From the NCBI GenBank assembly GCA_021730825.1, contig JAKFYO010000009.1, positions 1-7,016 on the forward strand: a stretch of DNA of 7,016 nt. Reading direction: 5' to 3'. The notes under the pieces were generated by a model. That model made no database searches and had not been told where the DNA came from. It saw nothing but the letters and a program-made list of their open reading frames with translations. This DNA is from Hyphomicrobiales bacterium (GTDB taxonomy: Bacteria; Pseudomonadota; Alphaproteobacteria; Rhizobiales; Xanthobacteraceae). A program made the translations under genes and the position numbers. Every line of letters begins with the position of its first letter. Within the stretch, counting starts at the first letter, position 1. This document shows positions 5,011 through 7,016 of this stretch, one piece after another.

Positions 5011-6512
5011 TTGCGGCCCAATACGTCGTCGATTTCGGCGCCATCGAGCGCCGCCGCGAGCGAGTTCTGCTCGCCGTAATATTTTGCGCGATCCCAGAAG
5101 CGCGGCTGGCCGATGCCGGTCGAGCGGTGGCGGCCCAGCATGTTGCCGTTCTGATCTTCGCCAAGATAGTCGAAAACGAAGAGATCCTGGGTAGTGACGA
5201 CTTCGCCTTCCATGCCGACCACTTCGGTGACGTGCGTGATGCGGCGCGAACCGTCGCGCATACGCGACGCCTGAATGATAACGTCGATCGAGGACACCAC
5301 CATTTCGCGGATCGTGCGCGGCGGCAGTGAGAAGCCGCCCATCGTAATCATGGATTCGAGACGCGAGAGCGCTTCGCGCGGGCTATTCGCGTGCAGCGTA
5401 CCCATCGAACCGTCGTGACCCGTGTTCATGGCCTGCAACAAGTCGAACGCTTCAGGGCCGCGGACTTCGCCGACGATGATACGTTCGGGGCGCATACGCA
5501 GGCAGTTACGCACGAGATCGCGCATCGTCACCTGGCCCTCGCCTTCGAGGTTAGGCGGACGCGTTTCAAGACGCACGACATGCGGCTGCTGGAGCTGCAA
5601 TTCGGCCGCGTCTTCGCAGGTGATAATACGTTCGTCGTTGTCGATATGCGCGGTGAGGCAATTCAGGAGCGTCGTCTTACCGGAGCCGGTGCCGCCGGAA
5701 ATCAGCGTGTTCACGCGGCAGCGGCCGATGATACGCAAAAGTTCAGCGCCCTGCTGTGAGACCGAGCCGAATTTAACGAGGTCGGCGAGCTTGAGTTTGT
5801 CTTTTTTAAACTTACGAATGGTGAGCGCGGGGCCGTCGATCGAGAGCGGTGGCACGATTACGTTGACACGGGAGCCGTCCGGCAAGCGGGCGTCGCATAT
5901 CGGCGAGGATTCGTCGACGCGCCGGCCGATCTGGCTCACGATACGCTGGCAGATGTTGTGAAGCTGCTGGTTATCGCGGAATCGGATTCCGGTCTGCTGA
6001 ATCTTACCTTTGACTTCGATGTAAACCGTATTCGCGCCGTTCACCATGATGTCGGCGATGTCGTCGCGCGCAAGCAGCGGCTCCAGCGGCCCATACCCGA
6101 GCACGTCGTTGCAGATATCGTCTAGCAGTTCTTCCTGCTCGGCAATCGACATCACAACGTTCTTGATCGTGATGATTTCGATGACGATGTCGCGGATTTC
6201 TTCGCGCGCGGCAATCGGTTCCAGCTTTGCGAGCTGCGTCAGATCGATCGCTTCGATCAGGGCGCCGAAAATTTGCCCCTTGACCTCATAAAAAGTCTCG
6301 GATCGCTGGTTGCTCATCATCGGCGGCGGAGCCGCTGCCGGCGCGAGCGTCGGCGATTGCATGGCAGGAGCGTTCACTCCATTCTTCGGGGCGAAGTCGG
6401 ATACCGTTGCAGGCGGCAACATCTGCGCGGGCGCGGCAGCTGGTGCCGGCTGTGCCGGTGCGTGCGGCATTTCACGCACGCCGCCGTCGCTGTTTCCACG
6501 TTTACCGAACAT
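5007..6512 (-). CDS. cpaF: CpaF/TadA, secretion ATPase of the Flp pilus
   Basis: A 501-residue cytoplasmic type II/IV secretion ATPase (GspE/VirB11 superfamily) that powers Flp pilus extension and probably retraction. A Pro/Ala-rich, probably disordered leader (about 16-66) is followed by the N-terminal domain (about 72-240) with the CpaF-typical 'GYGPLEPLLARDDIADIMVNG' region (139-159). The ATPase core has a Walker A GGTGSGKT (273-280, Lys279), an Asp-box region around Glu300-Asp301, Walker B 'RIIVGEVRG' (344-352, Glu349) and a His box 'GTLHAN' (371-376, His374). All catalytic motifs are intact. The length is normal for CpaF. It starts 21 bp after cpaE, with a modest GGGG-type ribosome binding site, and overlaps tadB by 4 bp. 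Confidence 0.97.
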   Translation of the reverse strand: MFGKRGNSDGGVREMPHAPAQPAPAAAPAQMLPPATVSDFAPKNGVNAPAMQSPTLAPAAAPPPMMSNQRSETFYEVKGQIFGALIEAIDLTQLAKLEPIAAREEIRDIVIEIITIKNVVMSIAEQEELLDDICNDVLGYGPLEPLLARDDIADIMVNGANTVYIEVKGKIQQTGIRFRDNQQLHNICQRIVSQIGRRVDESSPICDARLPDGSRVNVIVPPLSIDGPALTIRKFKKDKLKLADLVKFGSVSQQGAELLRIIGRCRVNTLISGGTGSGKTTLLNCLTAHIDNDERIITCEDAAELQLQQPHVVRLETRPPNLEGEGQVTMRDLVRNCLRMRPERIIVGEVRGPEAFDLLQAMNTGHDGSMGTLHANSPREALSRLESMITMGGFSLPPRTIREMVVSSIDVIIQASRMRDGSRRITHVTEVVGMEGEVVTTQDLFVFDYLGEDQNGNMLGRHRSTGIGQPRFWDRAKYYGEQNSLAAALDGAEIDDVLGRK

Positions 6513-6533
6513 TCCGGACCCCGAACTCGCGAA

Positions 6534-7016
6534 TTACTTCCGCAAGCCTCTGATCTTCGAGAGCAGCGGCGAAAGAAGATCGTTCTTTTGTTTCTTCGAT
6601 TCAGTGCGGCCGGTGATCGATTTGGCGATCTGAAGGAAAGTGTCCGCGGTCTTATGCTTTGCTGCGACTTCCGCGATCATCTGGCCGTTATTGGAGGCCG
6701 TACCGAAAAGCTGCGGTTCAAACGGGATAGAAGCGATCGGTTCAGCGCCTAAAGCTTTCGCAAAATCCGCGGTCTTGACTTCGGGGCGTTTCGGCATGCC
6801 GACTTGATTCAAGAGATACATTGGCGCGCGGTCGTTCGGCCGGGCTGATTTTGCAAGGTCGAACATATTCTTCGCATTACGAAGATTGGCGAGATCCGGC
6901 GAAGCCACGATGAGAATGTCGTCGGCGCCGAGGATCGCGCGCTTGGCCCAGCCGCTCCACATATGCGGGATGTCGAGCACGATGTAGGGCACTGACGCGC
7001 GCAGGGTATCGAAGAT
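6534..7016 (-). CDS. cpaE: CpaE, MinD/ParA-like ATPase, C-terminal part only
   Basis: The last 160 residues of a protein whose 5' part lies beyond the right edge; the frame is open to position 7016, so the internal GTG at 6992 is not a start. 'VPYIVLDIPHMW' (9-20) fits the strand carrying the Walker B-type Asp15 of MinD/ParA proteins. 'GADDILIVASPDLANLRNAKN' is the following strand and helix typical of CpaE. 'MYLLNQVGMPKRPEV' and 'ALGAEPIASIPFEPQLFGTASNNGQMI' complete the Rossmann-like core. CpaE localises the Tad machinery to its cellular site and supports pilus assembly. The Walker A and N-terminal receiver-like domain cannot be seen. It is the first visible gene of the cpaE-cpaF-tadB-tadC operon. 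Confidence 0.93.
   Translation of the reverse strand: MFDTLRASVPYIVLDIPHMWSGWAKRAILGADDILIVASPDLANLRNAKNMFDLAKSARPNDRAPMYLLNQVGMPKRPEVKTADFAKALGAEPIASIPFEPQLFGTASNNGQMIAEVAAKHKTADTFLQIAKSITGRTESKKQKNDLLSPLLSKIRGLRK

Noticed and set aside
5802..5807. A run of six T (A on the coding strand) in cpaF as a possible programmed frameshift site
   Set aside because: The zero frame reads TTT AAA AAA, which does not match the X XXY YYZ slippery pattern, and CpaF is full length without a shift.

Overview
The window comes from a GC-rich (about 60% by eye) alphaproteobacterium, most likely a Hyphomicrobiales/Rhizobiales member related to Bradyrhizobium, Rhodopseudomonas or Xanthobacteraceae. This rests on three things: recognised protein families (Rhizobiales-type CpaE/CpaF/TadB/TadC, an M17 aminopeptidase with the same companions as in Bradyrhizobium, and a lipoprotein with a 'DITGSI' segment), ATGA-coupled operons, and a possible CtrA-like box. 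No 16S rRNA or other taxonomic marker is present, so the assignment is inference from remembered families.

Left part (1-2088, all minus strand): a three-gene block read right to left. A leucyl-aminopeptidase-family M17 enzyme (652-2088) is followed after 63 bp by a short MarR-type regulator (238-588, GTG start). The regulator is coupled by an ATGA overlap to an NlpC/P60 (C40) cell-wall peptidase, of which only the N-terminal SH3-like part (1-241) lies in the window.

Middle (2089-3042): a 96-bp divergent intergenic region separates the aminopeptidase from tadD. It carries a near-CtrA box, a TTAAC-N11-GTTAA palindrome and a strong leader hairpin. tadD (2185-2991, plus strand) encodes a TPR lipoprotein. 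A 10-bp-stem terminator (3017-3044) sits between tadD and the convergent tad operon.

Right part (3043-7016, all minus strand): the distal end of a tad/cpa Flp-pilus operon in the order cpaE (5' end outside the window), cpaF/tadA, tadB, tadC. Spacing is tight: 21 bp, a 4-bp ATGA overlap, then 12 bp. CpaE is the MinD/ParA-like localisation factor. CpaF is the hexameric secretion ATPase. TadB and TadC form the inner-membrane platform, and TadD is the lipoprotein normally associated with secretin assembly. All five would act in Flp (type IVc) pilus assembly.

All genes look intact apart from the two cut by the window edges. I see no tRNA, rRNA, CRISPR, insertion sequence or att site, and no gene-free stretch over 300 bp. 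This looks like an ordinary conserved chromosomal region. The points worth following up are the inverted position of tadD, the structured lap-tadD intergenic region, and the aminopeptidase/MarR/C40 block.
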